A stretch of 6,176 bases of DNA from contig JAIRLS010000305.1 of the NCBI GenBank assembly GCA_031259205.1, positions 1-6,176 of the forward strand. The letters run 5' to 3'. Positions 1-6,176 of the stretch are shown piece by piece. Each line of letters begins with the position of its first letter. Position 1 is the stretch's first letter. A program made the position numbers and the translations under genes. Origin of the DNA: Bacteroidales bacterium. GTDB taxonomy: Bacteria; Bacteroidota; Bacteroidia; Bacteroidales; UBA4181. Under the pieces are notes generated by a model. It was given only the letters and a program-made list of their open reading frames with translations, did no database searches and was not told the origin of the DNA.

Positions 1-29
1 TCAGTACTAAATATTGTTCGGAATTAAAT

Positions 30-45
30 ACGTTATTAACGTTAA
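30..45. repeat. two overlapping palindromes, operator-like
   Basis: Bases 30-42 read ACGTTA, a single T, then TAACGT, a perfect inverted repeat with a one-base centre. Overlapping it, bases 36-45 read TTAACGTTAA, a perfect 10-bp palindrome. Such symmetry is typical of binding sites for dimeric regulators. The site lies about 210 bp upstream of the purU promoter and may belong to a gene left of the window. The sequence is A/T-rich and short, so chance is possible. Confidence 0.3.
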
Positions 46-224
46 ACTTCCAATTTTTTGACGAGCCCAATGCACAAAACATGACCGCGTGAAGTATAAA
101 ACGAAGTAATCCCAAAAAATATTTCACAAAATCATGCTGCACACAGCACGGTAAAGTGTTCTCACTGTGGGAGGTATTATTACAATTGATTCATTTCCCA
201 TTCCTTTTAAATAACCACTGTCGG

Positions 225-248
225 ATTTCAATTTTCAATTTTCAATTT
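225..248 (+). repeat. 7-bp tandem repeat (TTTTCAA, about three copies)
   Basis: Two perfect TTTTCAA units (232-238 and 239-245) are preceded by ATTTCAA (225-231) and followed by the start of another unit (TTT, 246-248). The array lies just upstream of the -7 box of the purU promoter and covers the place where the -33 box and spacer should be. A change in copy number would therefore move the upstream contacts relative to the -7 box. Confidence 0.8.
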
Positions 249-263
249 CCGGTTGTATTTTTG
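232..263 (+). promoter_or_regulatory. putative Bacteroidetes-type promoter of purU
   Basis: TATTTTTG at 256-263 matches the Bacteroidetes -7 consensus TAnnTTTG at every fixed position. Twenty bases upstream, at 232-235, is TTTT, a 3-of-4 match to the -33 element TTTG. Transcription would start near base 270, giving a leader of only about ten A-rich bases before the ATG at 281. The -33 match is weak and sits within a tandem repeat, so the call rests mainly on the -7 box and its position. Confidence 0.55.
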
Positions 264-280
264 CGTGTTTAAAAAAAATA

Positions 281-1135
281 ATGATGACTGCCGTTATTCT
301 TATTCATTGCGTCGATCAGCCGGGTATTGTGGCCCGGGTGACCGAGTTTATCCACAGCAACAGGGGCAATGTGTTGTCGCTTGAGCAGCATGTTGACCGT
401 GATGCAGGCCGTTTTTTCATGCGTTTGAAGTGGGATCTCGACCGGTTTATGATTCCCCGGGAAAAAATCGGCGAATACTTTCAAACCCTGATTGCCGCGC
501 CTTACGGGATGACGTTCGACTTGTATTTCTCCGGGCAGAAGCCGCGTATGGCGGTTTTTGTATCGAAAATGTCGCACTGTCTGTACGACATACTTTCGCG
601 CTGGGAATCGGGCGACTGGCAAGTGGAAATTCCGCTGATCGTCAGTAATCATACCGACATGCAGCCTATTGCCGAACGATTCGGCATCCCATTCCGTCAT
701 TTTCCGGTGTCGAAAGAAAACAAAGTCGAACAGGAAGCCGGTCAATTGAAACTTTTGCGACGGGAAAGCATTGATTTGATTGTACTGGCAAGGTATATGC
801 AAGTATTGTCGGCAGATTTCCTGAAACATTATCCTCATCGGGTCATCAACATTCATCATTCGTTTCTGCCGGCTTTTGCAGGAGCCAAACCCTACCATGC
901 CGCTTACGAACGGGGCGTGAAAATCATCGGCGCCACCTGTCATTATGTTACCGAAGAACTGGATGCAGGGCCTATCATCGAACAGGACGTTATCCGCGTG
1001 AGCCATAAGGATTCGCCGGACGCCTTTGCCCGTAAAGGCAAGGATCTGGAAAAAATAGTACTCGCGCGGGGGGTGTTCCTGCATATACAGAGAAAACTGC
1101 TGGTATACGACAATCGGACGGTAGTTTTCGGATAA
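281..1135 (+). CDS. purU: formyltetrahydrofolate deformylase
   Basis: This cytoplasmic enzyme hydrolyses 10-formyltetrahydrofolate to formate and tetrahydrofolate, balancing the one-carbon folate pool and, in some bacteria, supplying formate for purine synthesis. The 284-residue length is normal for PurU. Residues 3-83 form an N-terminal ACT regulatory domain (ILIHCVDQPGIVARVTEFI), followed by a formyltransferase-fold domain from about residue 88. The catalytic triad of this fold is visible as Asn190 and His192 in INIHHSFLPAF and Asp228 in ELDAGPI, with the same 38-residue Asn-Asp spacing as in E. coli GART (N106, H108, D144). The GATCHYV segment is also typical. The lack of any fused domain and the ACT domain separate it from GART and Fmt. 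Two ATGs occur in tandem (281 and 284); the first is used here. The preceding A-run and the -7 box at 256-263 fit Bacteroidetes start regions. It appears monocistronic, with 109 bp to the next gene. Confidence 0.96.
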   Translation: MMTAVILIHCVDQPGIVARVTEFIHSNRGNVLSLEQHVDRDAGRFFMRLKWDLDRFMIPREKIGEYFQTLIAAPYGMTFDLYFSGQKPRMAVFVSKMSHCLYDILSRWESGDWQVEIPLIVSNHTDMQPIAERFGIPFRHFPVSKENKVEQEAGQLKLLRRESIDLIVLARYMQVLSADFLKHYPHRVINIHHSFLPAFAGAKPYHAAYERGVKIIGATCHYVTEELDAGPIIEQDVIRVSHKDSPDAFARKGKDLEKIVLARGVFLHIQRKLLVYDNRTVVFG

Positions 1136-1172
1136 TTGCAATTGAAAAGATGGAGGAATGAAAAAAAATCAT

Positions 1173-1180
1173 TAAATTTG
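1173..1180 (+). promoter_or_regulatory. putative -7 box for the DUF4270 transcription unit
   Basis: TAAATTTG fits TAnnTTTG perfectly and lies 65 bp before the next start codon, in the only intergenic gap ahead of the three-gene unit. No TTTG or TTG is found 19-21 bp upstream; the nearest TTG (1142-1144) is 28 bp away, outside the usual spacing. It may be a weak or activator-dependent promoter, or chance in A/T-rich DNA. No terminator hairpin is visible after purU, so read-through from purU is also possible. Confidence 0.35.
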
Positions 1181-1216
1181 CCCGTTTTTTACGTGGAGGA
1201 TGGTAAAATAAAAATG

Positions 1217-1239
1217 CCGTCCGTCCGTTAATTAATTAA
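1217..1239 (+). repeat. adjacent tetranucleotide repeats in the DUF4270 leader
   Basis: CCGT is repeated three times (1217-1228) and directly followed by TTAA three times (1228-1239, sharing one T). The array ends five bases before the start codon at 1245, in the region that would contact the ribosome. No GGAGG-like site is present at a useful distance, which is usual in Bacteroidetes. Confidence 0.7.
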
Positions 1240-1244
1240 AAGAA

Positions 1245-2633
1245 ATGTATTTTATACCCATTCGGCATAAAACGGATATAAGGCGGAGCGTAGCCTGCGC
1301 GGGCGCTTTTCTGGCTTTTTGCTGGTTGACTTCGTGCGACCGCAATTCTTCTTTAGGCAATTATCTGGTAGAATCCCACACCCGTACTGTCAAAGTTGAT
1401 ACTTTCGGCGTGGAGATGTCCGTTCTTGCCAAAGATTCCATTGTTACCTCCAACAAAGGGGTGATCTTCGTAGGAGAATACGACGATCCTGAGACAGGAA
1501 AGTCACGGGCGGAGGGATTTGTGGAATTTACCAGAACCAGCGATTATGAAAACAACGAATATCCGCGTTTTGATTCCGTTACACTTGTGTTGAACCCTAC
1601 CGGCAACTATTACGGCGATACGCTCGCTTATCCCGACATCAGGATATGGCGTCTGAACAACCCCATTGAGATGGACGACGACGGCATGAGATATTCCACT
1701 TCAACAGCTTCCCGGGGTAACGAACTGTCTATTCAACGGCGGTTTAAAATGAAAGGCCCTTCCCAAAAAGAGGTGGAGATACGGTTGCCCGACGTGTTCG
1801 GGGAAGAGTTGTTTGATGGAATCATCAAAAACAGGGAAAATATGAATACCGATAACTATCTGAAAACATTTCCGGGTCTTGCCATCACTCCGGCAAGCGG
1901 CAATTCATGCATATACGCCTATTCCATCACCGACAGCACCTGCCAGATACGCATTCATTACAGGATTTCCGAAAGCGGCGACCTGACGGACAAGGTAATG
2001 ACTTTCAAAGCCAATCCCGCCAAGCAGTTCAACCATCTCGAAACAACCTTGCTTCCGGATCTGCCGGTCGGTTCGAAAACCGATCCCGTTCCCACATCAA
2101 AAACACATAACAAAGGCTTCATTCTGAGCGGCGGTTCTCCGTTATATACGCGGCTTGACTTTCCGCGGCTTGACTACCTGCAAACGCTCGGCGAGATTGT
2201 CGTGATAGAGAACGCCAGGCTCATTGTGCGTCCTGTACATCACAGCTATGAAACCGTGCCGCTGCCGCCGGAGTTGAACCTCTACGAGCATAATCCCGTC
2301 AACGACGAAAGAGGCTCCGCATTGACCCAACTGACCGCAGGAAGCACGCAACCAACCACGATGACGGGCAACCTGAACAATGCCGGAAAAAATAAAAATA
2401 ATCACGAAGAATGTTATTATGATTTCACGATTACCGATTTCATTGCTTCGCAAATCGGCGTTTCCGAATACGGTAAAGTGGCGTTAAGCATTGACATTCC
2501 CACAAGCGAAGTATCGAACGCCTTCCGGCGGCTGGTTTTCGGCGACCGGAACTTCTTCTATAAAACAGAAGTGCAAAGCAAAGAAAACCAAATTATGCTG
2601 GAAATAACCTACAGTATTTATAATGAATATTAA
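1245..2633 (+). CDS. DUF4270 family putative outer-membrane lipoprotein
   Basis: The 462-residue protein starts with a basic N-terminus (RHKTDIRR), a hydrophobic stretch (VACAGAFLAFCW) and a lipobox LTSC, so Cys31 should be lipidated after signal peptidase II cleavage. The mature part is hydrophilic and beta-rich. It carries features I associate with the Bacteroidetes DUF4270 family: GVIFVGEYDDPETGKSRAEG (residues 72-91) near the N-terminus, YLKTFPGLAITP (205-216), a KQFNHLE segment near 260, and a C-terminal FFYKTEVQSKENQIMLEITY. No enzymatic motif is visible and the family has no established function that I know of. DUF4270 lipoproteins are expected at the outer membrane; whether this one faces out or in cannot be read from the sequence. 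The start at 1245 is the one that gives a proper signal peptide. Its last 11 bases overlap the next gene, implying co-transcription and probably translational coupling. Confidence 0.85.
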   Translation: MYFIPIRHKTDIRRSVACAGAFLAFCWLTSCDRNSSLGNYLVESHTRTVKVDTFGVEMSVLAKDSIVTSNKGVIFVGEYDDPETGKSRAEGFVEFTRTSDYENNEYPRFDSVTLVLNPTGNYYGDTLAYPDIRIWRLNNPIEMDDDGMRYSTSTASRGNELSIQRRFKMKGPSQKEVEIRLPDVFGEELFDGIIKNRENMNTDNYLKTFPGLAITPASGNSCIYAYSITDSTCQIRIHYRISESGDLTDKVMTFKANPAKQFNHLETTLLPDLPVGSKTDPVPTSKTHNKGFILSGGSPLYTRLDFPRLDYLQTLGEIVVIENARLIVRPVHHSYETVPLPPELNLYEHNPVNDERGSALTQLTAGSTQPTTMTGNLNNAGKNKNNHEECYYDFTITDFIASQIGVSEYGKVALSIDIPTSEVSNAFRRLVFGDRNFFYKTEVQSKENQIMLEITYSIYNEY

Positions 2634-3900
2634 TAAACGCCATATAAACGCCACCTGCCGCAACGTTTTCAGGAAGATGCTCGCTCTCGGGGCGGTTTGC
2701 TGCACCAGCCTCTGCCTGATGGCTCAAAACAGCACCAGTTCGCCGTTTTCCATTTTCGGTATCGGAGAAATAGAATCCCGCGATTTTGGAGTCAGTACCG
2801 GTATGGGCAACGCAACTATCGGGCTGAGGTCGCGAAATCTCCTCAATCACCGGAATCCGGCAGGTTTGGGCGGTATTGATACCTTGAAATTTATTTTCGA
2901 CTTTTCCGGTTCGGTAAAATTTTCCGATTTCACCACCAGCGCCTTGCACGAAAGGGCTACCAATTTTAATTTCAAGAATCTGGCCGTCGGGTTCAGGGTC
3001 ACCAGACGGTGGACGGTAAGCGTCGGATTAAGCCCTTATACCAATGTGGGATATTCCATCTCCAAACCGGAACTTATCGAAGGCTCTCTCGACCGTTTCA
3101 ATGTGATTTATACCGGCGACGGCGGCGTCAACCGGTTCTACTGGAGCAACTCGATGGAACTGTTCAAGGGGCTGACGGCAGGCGTTTCCGCTTCGTACTA
3201 CTTCGGAACCGTTACCCATACCGAAACCGCTCCATCCATTGTCATCAGCGAAACCATGACCGCCAACAAGATTAATCTCGACTTCGGAATGCAGTATTCG
3301 CACCTGTTTCAACAGCATACAAGGGTGACGGTGGGCGGAGTATACAGCTACAAGTCGGATTTCAAACTGTACCGGAGCCAGATGATTGCCAACCAAAGCA
3401 GCGGCTACATATTGAAAGAAGAAAAAATACCCGATAAAAAGATGTTCCTGCCGGAATCATACGGAGCCGGTTTTTCCGTGTGGAGGAATAAAAACAATGC
3501 CGAATGGCTGTTTTCGGCAGACTGTTACCGGCAAAACTGGTCGGTAAACAATGAACGCCTGAGGGGGATCGTCTATACCAATAGCCGCATGTACAATGCC
3601 GGCGTACAATTTACGCCCAATACCAAGCGTCCGAGCGGATACATGGAGATTATACGTTACCAGATAGGCGCCTGCTATAACGAGTCGTACATGGCCATCA
3701 ACGGGCGTCAGATGAAGGATTATTCCGTTTCCGTAGGAGTAGGGCTTCCGTTTTTCAGGGGCCTGTCGTACGTGAATGTAGCGGCGGTTATCGGCCAGTC
3801 GGCAACAGGATACAGGGGCGGTATCAAGGAGAATTACGCCTTGCTCTCCGTCAATCTCTCCCTGATTGAAAGTTGGTTTAAAAAGGCAAAATACGATTAA
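2623..3900 (+). CDS. predicted outer-membrane beta-barrel protein (FadL/PorV-like)
   Basis: The 425-residue protein has a signal peptide with basic residues up to Lys18, a hydrophobic core (MLALGAVCCTSLCL) and probable signal peptidase I cleavage after Ala34 in LMA-QNS. The mature N-terminus, SPFSIFGIGEIESRDFG followed by MGNATIGLRS and NPAGLGGID, is a pattern shared by many Bacteroidetes outer-membrane proteins resembling the FadL/PorV type, where this segment can plug the barrel. The rest is alternating hydrophobic/polar strands rich in Tyr, Phe and Gly, as in a transmembrane barrel. The end (ALLSVNLSLIESWFKKAKYD) also matches relatives, which finish in a strand followed by WF and basic residues. 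Substrate is unknown: a hydrophobic-compound channel, a secretion-linked shuttle or a structural porin are all possible. The ATG lies inside the upstream DUF4270 gene (11-base overlap), so the lipoprotein and barrel are probably made together. Confidence 0.8.
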   Translation: MNINKRHINATCRNVFRKMLALGAVCCTSLCLMAQNSTSSPFSIFGIGEIESRDFGVSTGMGNATIGLRSRNLLNHRNPAGLGGIDTLKFIFDFSGSVKFSDFTTSALHERATNFNFKNLAVGFRVTRRWTVSVGLSPYTNVGYSISKPELIEGSLDRFNVIYTGDGGVNRFYWSNSMELFKGLTAGVSASYYFGTVTHTETAPSIVISETMTANKINLDFGMQYSHLFQQHTRVTVGGVYSYKSDFKLYRSQMIANQSSGYILKEEKIPDKKMFLPESYGAGFSVWRNKNNAEWLFSADCYRQNWSVNNERLRGIVYTNSRMYNAGVQFTPNTKRPSGYMEIIRYQIGACYNESYMAINGRQMKDYSVSVGVGLPFFRGLSYVNVAAVIGQSATGYRGGIKENYALLSVNLSLIESWFKKAKYD

Positions 3901-3919
3901 AGAAGTGTGGCATCAGAAC

Positions 3920-5326
3920 ATGCGGGAATATTTGGGACATCCCGTTTTCAAAATAGTTTCCGAGGTAATTGAAGAAGAAGGAACACAAGCGTTCGTGATC
4001 GGCGGATACGTACGCGACCTGTTGCTTCGCCGCCCGTCAAAAGACATTGACATCGTGGTATCGGGCAATGGCATCGGCACAGCCCAGAAAGTCGCTTCCC
4101 GCATCCGGCCTTCCCTGCAAGTAAGCATTTTCAAAAATTACGGCACCGCCATGTTCCATTACGGAACGGAAGAAATTGAGTTTGTAGGAGCGCGCCGGGA
4201 ATCCTACCAACACAACTCGCGCAACCCTGTGGTAGAAAACGGTAGCTTTGAAGACGATCAACGACGACGGGATTTCACCATCAACGCCCTGGCCATTTCG
4301 CTCAATGACGCCACCTACGGACAACTGACAGACCCCTTTCACGGTTTGGACGACCTGAACGACAAAATCATCCGAACTCCAACGGATCCGAACGCCACTT
4401 TTATCGACGACCCCCTGCGCATGCTCCGAGCCATACGTTTCGCCGCACAACTTGGATTTCGCATCGAAGAAAACACCTTCCGCGCAATCGCCCGCAACAG
4501 GGAACGCATGTGCATCATCTCAAAAGAACGCATCGCCGACGAACTGCACAAAATCATTCTTTCCGGCAAACCGTCGACGGGCTTCCTGCTGCTGGACAAG
4601 TCGGGGCTGCTCGAATTGGTCTTTCCCGAACTGTCGGCTTTGAAAGGAGTGGAAGCAAGAGGAAAATTCGCCCATAAGGACAACTTTCTCCACAGTCTGA
4701 AAGTGCTGGACAATATCTGTCCTTTTACCGACAAACTGTGGCTTCGCTGGGCAGCGCTGGTACATGACATCGGCAAACCTGCCTCCAAAAGGTTTCAGCC
4801 CGATAGCGGATGGACTTTTCACGGACACGAGTTCATAGGCGCCAAGATGATTCCCGAACTCTTCCGCTCTCTGAAACTGCCGCTGAACGAACCCATGAAA
4901 TACGTACAAAAGCTGGTAGCTCTGCATCTCAGGCCTATCGTACTTGCCGAAGACGTCGTTACCGACTCTGCGGTCAGACGCCTGCTGTTCGAAGCCGGAA
5001 ACGACGTCGACGACCTGATGATGCTCTGCGACGCCGACATCACTTCAAACAATGCCGACAAAGTGTACAGGTACCGGCAAAATTTCGAACTGGTACGGCG
5101 AAAATTGCAGGAAATAGAAGAAAAAGACGCTATCCGCAATTTCCAGCCTCCCGTTTCGGGCATCGAAATCATGGAAACCTTTCGCCTGAAGCCGGGACGC
5201 GAAATAGGCCTCATCAAAAACGCCATTAAAGACGCTATTCTGGACGGCGTCATTCCCAATGAATATCAGGCGGCAAGGGAGTTCATGATCCGGAAAGCCG
5301 CCGAACTGAACCTGAAACCGGCATAA
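3920..5326 (+). CDS. cca: CCA tRNA nucleotidyltransferase with HD domain
   Basis: A class II nucleotidyltransferase that adds or repairs the 3'-terminal CCA of tRNAs without a nucleic-acid template. Numbered from the ATG at 3920 (468 residues), motif A is GGYVRD (28-33) followed by KDIDIV with the metal-binding pair Asp42 and Asp44. Motif B is RRRDFTINALA (115-125). DDPLR (163-167) in IDDPLRMLRAIRFAAQLGF is the counterpart of the EDxxR nucleotide-selecting motif. SKERIADELHKIL follows (201-214). A C-terminal HD phosphohydrolase domain has His258, His282-Asp283 (VHDIGK), HGHE (301-304) and probably Asp371. The frame extends upstream to a TTG at 3866, but that would overlap the barrel gene by 35 bases and add 18 residues before the MREYLGHPVF start typical of relatives, so I prefer the ATG, 19 bp after the upstream stop. 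A poly(A) polymerase is the main alternative in this superfamily. No second CCA candidate lies in the window. Confidence 0.93.
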   Translation: MREYLGHPVFKIVSEVIEEEGTQAFVIGGYVRDLLLRRPSKDIDIVVSGNGIGTAQKVASRIRPSLQVSIFKNYGTAMFHYGTEEIEFVGARRESYQHNSRNPVVENGSFEDDQRRRDFTINALAISLNDATYGQLTDPFHGLDDLNDKIIRTPTDPNATFIDDPLRMLRAIRFAAQLGFRIEENTFRAIARNRERMCIISKERIADELHKIILSGKPSTGFLLLDKSGLLELVFPELSALKGVEARGKFAHKDNFLHSLKVLDNICPFTDKLWLRWAALVHDIGKPASKRFQPDSGWTFHGHEFIGAKMIPELFRSLKLPLNEPMKYVQKLVALHLRPIVLAEDVVTDSAVRRLLFEAGNDVDDLMMLCDADITSNNADKVYRYRQNFELVRRKLQEIEEKDAIRNFQPPVSGIEIMETFRLKPGREIGLIKNAIKDAILDGVIPNEYQAAREFMIRKAAELNLKPA

Positions 5327-5499
5327 CTGCGGTTTCTATAAAAGCAACCCGCCTTTGGAAGTATAACGGGATACTCATTGTTCATTCATCCGTTTTCACA
5401 GACCGGTACAGAGGTAACACAGAGATACCGCTCTGCGAAACCTCCATAGCTCTCCGCAAAAGAGATTTACAGGGAGGAAATGGAGAAAGCACAGAGAAG
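5327..5499. other. convergent intergenic gap without a clear terminator
   Basis: The cca gene enters from the left and the permease gene from the right. I find no strong GC-rich hairpin followed by a T-run on either strand. The first 70 bases show only a weak CCCG/CGGG pairing (around 5350-5374). The remainder is the degenerate repeat listed separately, whose short inverted repeats could fold in both transcripts and might act as a bidirectional transcript end. Confidence 0.5.
5398..5497. repeat. degenerate CACAGAG/CTCTGTG intergenic repeat with inverted repeats
   Basis: On the plus strand, variants of ACAGAG recur: CACAGACC (5398-5405), ACAGAGG (around 5409-5414), ACACAGAGA (5417-5425) and ACACAGAGAAG-like GCACAGAGAAG (5489-5499). 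Read on the other strand these are CTCTGTG units. Between them are nested inverted repeats: CAGAG (5420-5424) with CTCTG (5431-5435), CTCCAT (5442-5447) with ATGGAG (5480-5485), CCTCC (5441-5445) with GGAGG (5473-5477), and CTCT (5450-5453) with AGAG (5461-5464). Similar CTCTGTG-rich intergenic stretches are known from many environmental bacterial genomes, but their role is not established. Whether this exact unit recurs in the genome cannot be told from one copy. Confidence 0.5.
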
Positions 5500-6176
5500 T
5501 CACCTTGCGTCGTACCGTTCGAAGCGTACAATCGCCAGCACAAACATCACGCCCATATACGCGAGCATCACCATGAGATACTTGGCAGTTTCGGCGAGGC
5601 GTTCGGCGATGGTTGCCGGACTTTCCGCGTACTGCGGTATTTCTTCGTAGGCGACCGGTTTCTTGGTGGTCGAGTAGTCTTCGTAGGGGTTGTACCAGTG
5701 AGGACTTTGGTCGTCTTTGGCGTCGAGGTCTTTGAACCATTGCAGATACTGTATTTTGAAGTTCTGCAAATCGTTGTAGTTATGTCTCAGGCGCAGGTAT
5801 CCGCCGTCGAGCAGCGCTTCCGTGCCGTATTCGAAGACGGCGAGGGGCGAAATCCATGTCCAGCGACGGGTGTTTTCTGCCTGACGGAACAGGGCGGCGT
5901 AATGTTCGCCCAAGAAGTCTGCCATGTTTTTTTCAAACGCCATCTGCATGTTGGCGCGGATTTCGTGTGGTGGATAAAACGGATTGCCTCCACTCGACGA
6001 CCATTTCCCGTCGGGAAACGAGGCTTCTATCTCTTTGCGTTTTTCCTGTATTTTGGCTTGCATCACGTTCACTTTTTCTACAGGGTAAGCCGTCATGCCG
6101 AGCGTCTGCGCAAAGTTGGGGATGGCTATCAGGAACACTAACCACAGCGATACCGAGAGCAGCAGGCTGATATTGG
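5500..6176 (-). CDS. ABC-2/DUF3526-type permease, C-terminal part (cut by window edge)
   Basis: The minus-strand frame is open from the right edge to a TGA at 5502-5500, giving 224 visible residues; the start lies beyond base 6176. A GTG at 6138-6136 is in frame, but the reading frame continues upstream through a hydrophobic run (ISLLLSVSLWLVFLIAIP, visible residues 2-19), so it is an internal codon within a membrane helix. A large polar domain follows (about residues 20-197), rich in charged and aromatic residues, with RRWTWISPLAVFEYGTEAL in the middle. A second membrane helix (about 199-216) precedes the C-terminal RFERYDAR. Two helices flanking a large extracytoplasmic domain, the SP motif after an aromatic cluster and a terminal RYDxR are typical of DUF3526-type permeases of ABC-2 exporters, often encoded as pairs beside an ATPase gene. 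Transported substrate unknown. As the final gene before a convergent gap it is probably the last of its operon. Confidence 0.72.
   Translation of the reverse strand, partial: NISLLLSVSLWLVFLIAIPNFAQTLGMTAYPVEKVNVMQAKIQEKRKEIEASFPDGKWSSSGGNPFYPPHEIRANMQMAFEKNMADFLGEHYAALFRQAENTRRWTWISPLAVFEYGTEALLDGGYLRLRHNYNDLQNFKIQYLQWFKDLDAKDDQSPHWYNPYEDYSTTKKPVAYEEIPQYAESPATIAERLAETAKYLMVMLAYMGVMFVLAIVRFERYDAR

Larger units (their letters stand above)
1..280. other. A/T-rich non-coding stretch upstream of purU
   Basis: No gene can be assigned with confidence here. The first 90 bases are about one third G+C, well below the neighbouring genes. Two weak open frames reach the left edge. One on the plus strand runs from base 3 to a TGA at 90-92 (29 codons). 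One on the minus strand has no stop from base 190 to base 1, with its only ATG at 82-80, so just 27 codons follow that ATG inside the window. Both could be the end of a neighbour or chance, and I recognise neither peptide. The stretch also holds palindromes at 30-45, a small hairpin at 135-148 (TGCTG, loop CACA, CAGCA, with no T-run), a 7-bp tandem repeat and the purU promoter. No tRNA-like or riboswitch-like fold was seen. Confidence 0.6.

Noticed and set aside
135..148. TGCTG-CACA-CAGCA hairpin as a terminator
   Set aside because: The stem is only five base pairs and no T-run follows on either strand.
168..200. Inverted repeat TGGGA/TCCCA upstream of purU, considered as a riboswitch or terminator stem
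   Set aside because: A 5-bp stem with a 23-base A/T-rich loop is no better than chance and no conserved riboswitch core is visible; it also lies upstream of the likely transcription start.
269..1141. A 290-codon open frame antisense to the whole of purU
   Set aside because: It is codon-aligned with purU, so it stays open merely because purU avoids TTA, CTA and TCA codons. Its translation resembles no family I know, while the sense strand has a complete PurU with catalytic residues.
1152..1176. GGAGG followed by ATG and a five-codon frame (MKKNH), a possible leader peptide
   Set aside because: Only one base separates GGAGG from the ATG, too close for initiation, and there is no attenuator hairpin after it. 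It also overlaps the likely -7 box, so it would precede the transcription start.
4037..5259. Several 135-149-codon antisense frames within cca
   Set aside because: They mirror the codon bias of a clear CCA nucleotidyltransferase and give low-complexity, Ser/Arg-rich translations with no recognisable domain.
5698..6170. Plus-strand frames of 104-147 codons at the right end
   Set aside because: They lie opposite the permease frame, which has membrane helices, a typical RYDxR ending and continuity to the window edge.
1..6176. Mobile element, CRISPR array, toxin-antitoxin or defence system
   Set aside because: No transposase, integrase, regularly spaced repeats, or paired small genes were found; all long frames are explained by household or envelope genes.

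Overview
The window looks like a piece of a Bacteroidetes (most likely Bacteroidales) chromosome. Three things point there: a lipoprotein of the Bacteroidetes-restricted DUF4270 type, an outer-membrane barrel with the SPFSIFGIG...NPAGL signature and a WFKK-type C-terminus common in that phylum, and A/T-rich start regions with TAnnTTTG-type -7 boxes instead of clear Shine-Dalgarno sequences. Genes have intermediate GC, while the gaps, above all the first 280 bases, are clearly richer in A+T.

Layout. Bases 1-280 are A/T-rich with no convincing gene. They hold overlapping palindromes near 30-45, a 7-bp tandem repeat at 225-248 and a good Bacteroidetes-type promoter ending at 263. Bases 281-1135 (+) encode a complete formyltetrahydrofolate deformylase (PurU), which releases formate and free tetrahydrofolate from 10-formyl-THF. 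After a 109-bp gap with its own -7-like box come three same-strand genes that look like one transcription unit. These are a DUF4270 lipoprotein (1245-2633), an outer-membrane beta-barrel protein overlapping it by 11 bases (2623-3900), and a CCA tRNA nucleotidyltransferase with an HD domain starting 19 bases later (3920-5326). A 173-bp convergent gap (5327-5499) contains a degenerate CTCTGTG/CACAGAG-type repeat with several short inverted repeats. The right end (5500-6176, minus strand) is the C-terminal two-thirds or less of an ABC-2/DUF3526-type permease that runs out of the window.

How they work together. PurU (folate/formate balance) and the CCA enzyme (tRNA 3'-end maturation and repair) are housekeeping proteins. 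The tightly coupled DUF4270 lipoprotein and beta-barrel are the only pair whose arrangement suggests joint work, probably at the outer membrane; their substrate is unknown. I see no mobile element, CRISPR array, RNA gene or obvious new system. The most useful leads are the uncharacterised envelope pair, the tandem repeat inside the purU promoter and the intergenic repeat in the convergent gap.
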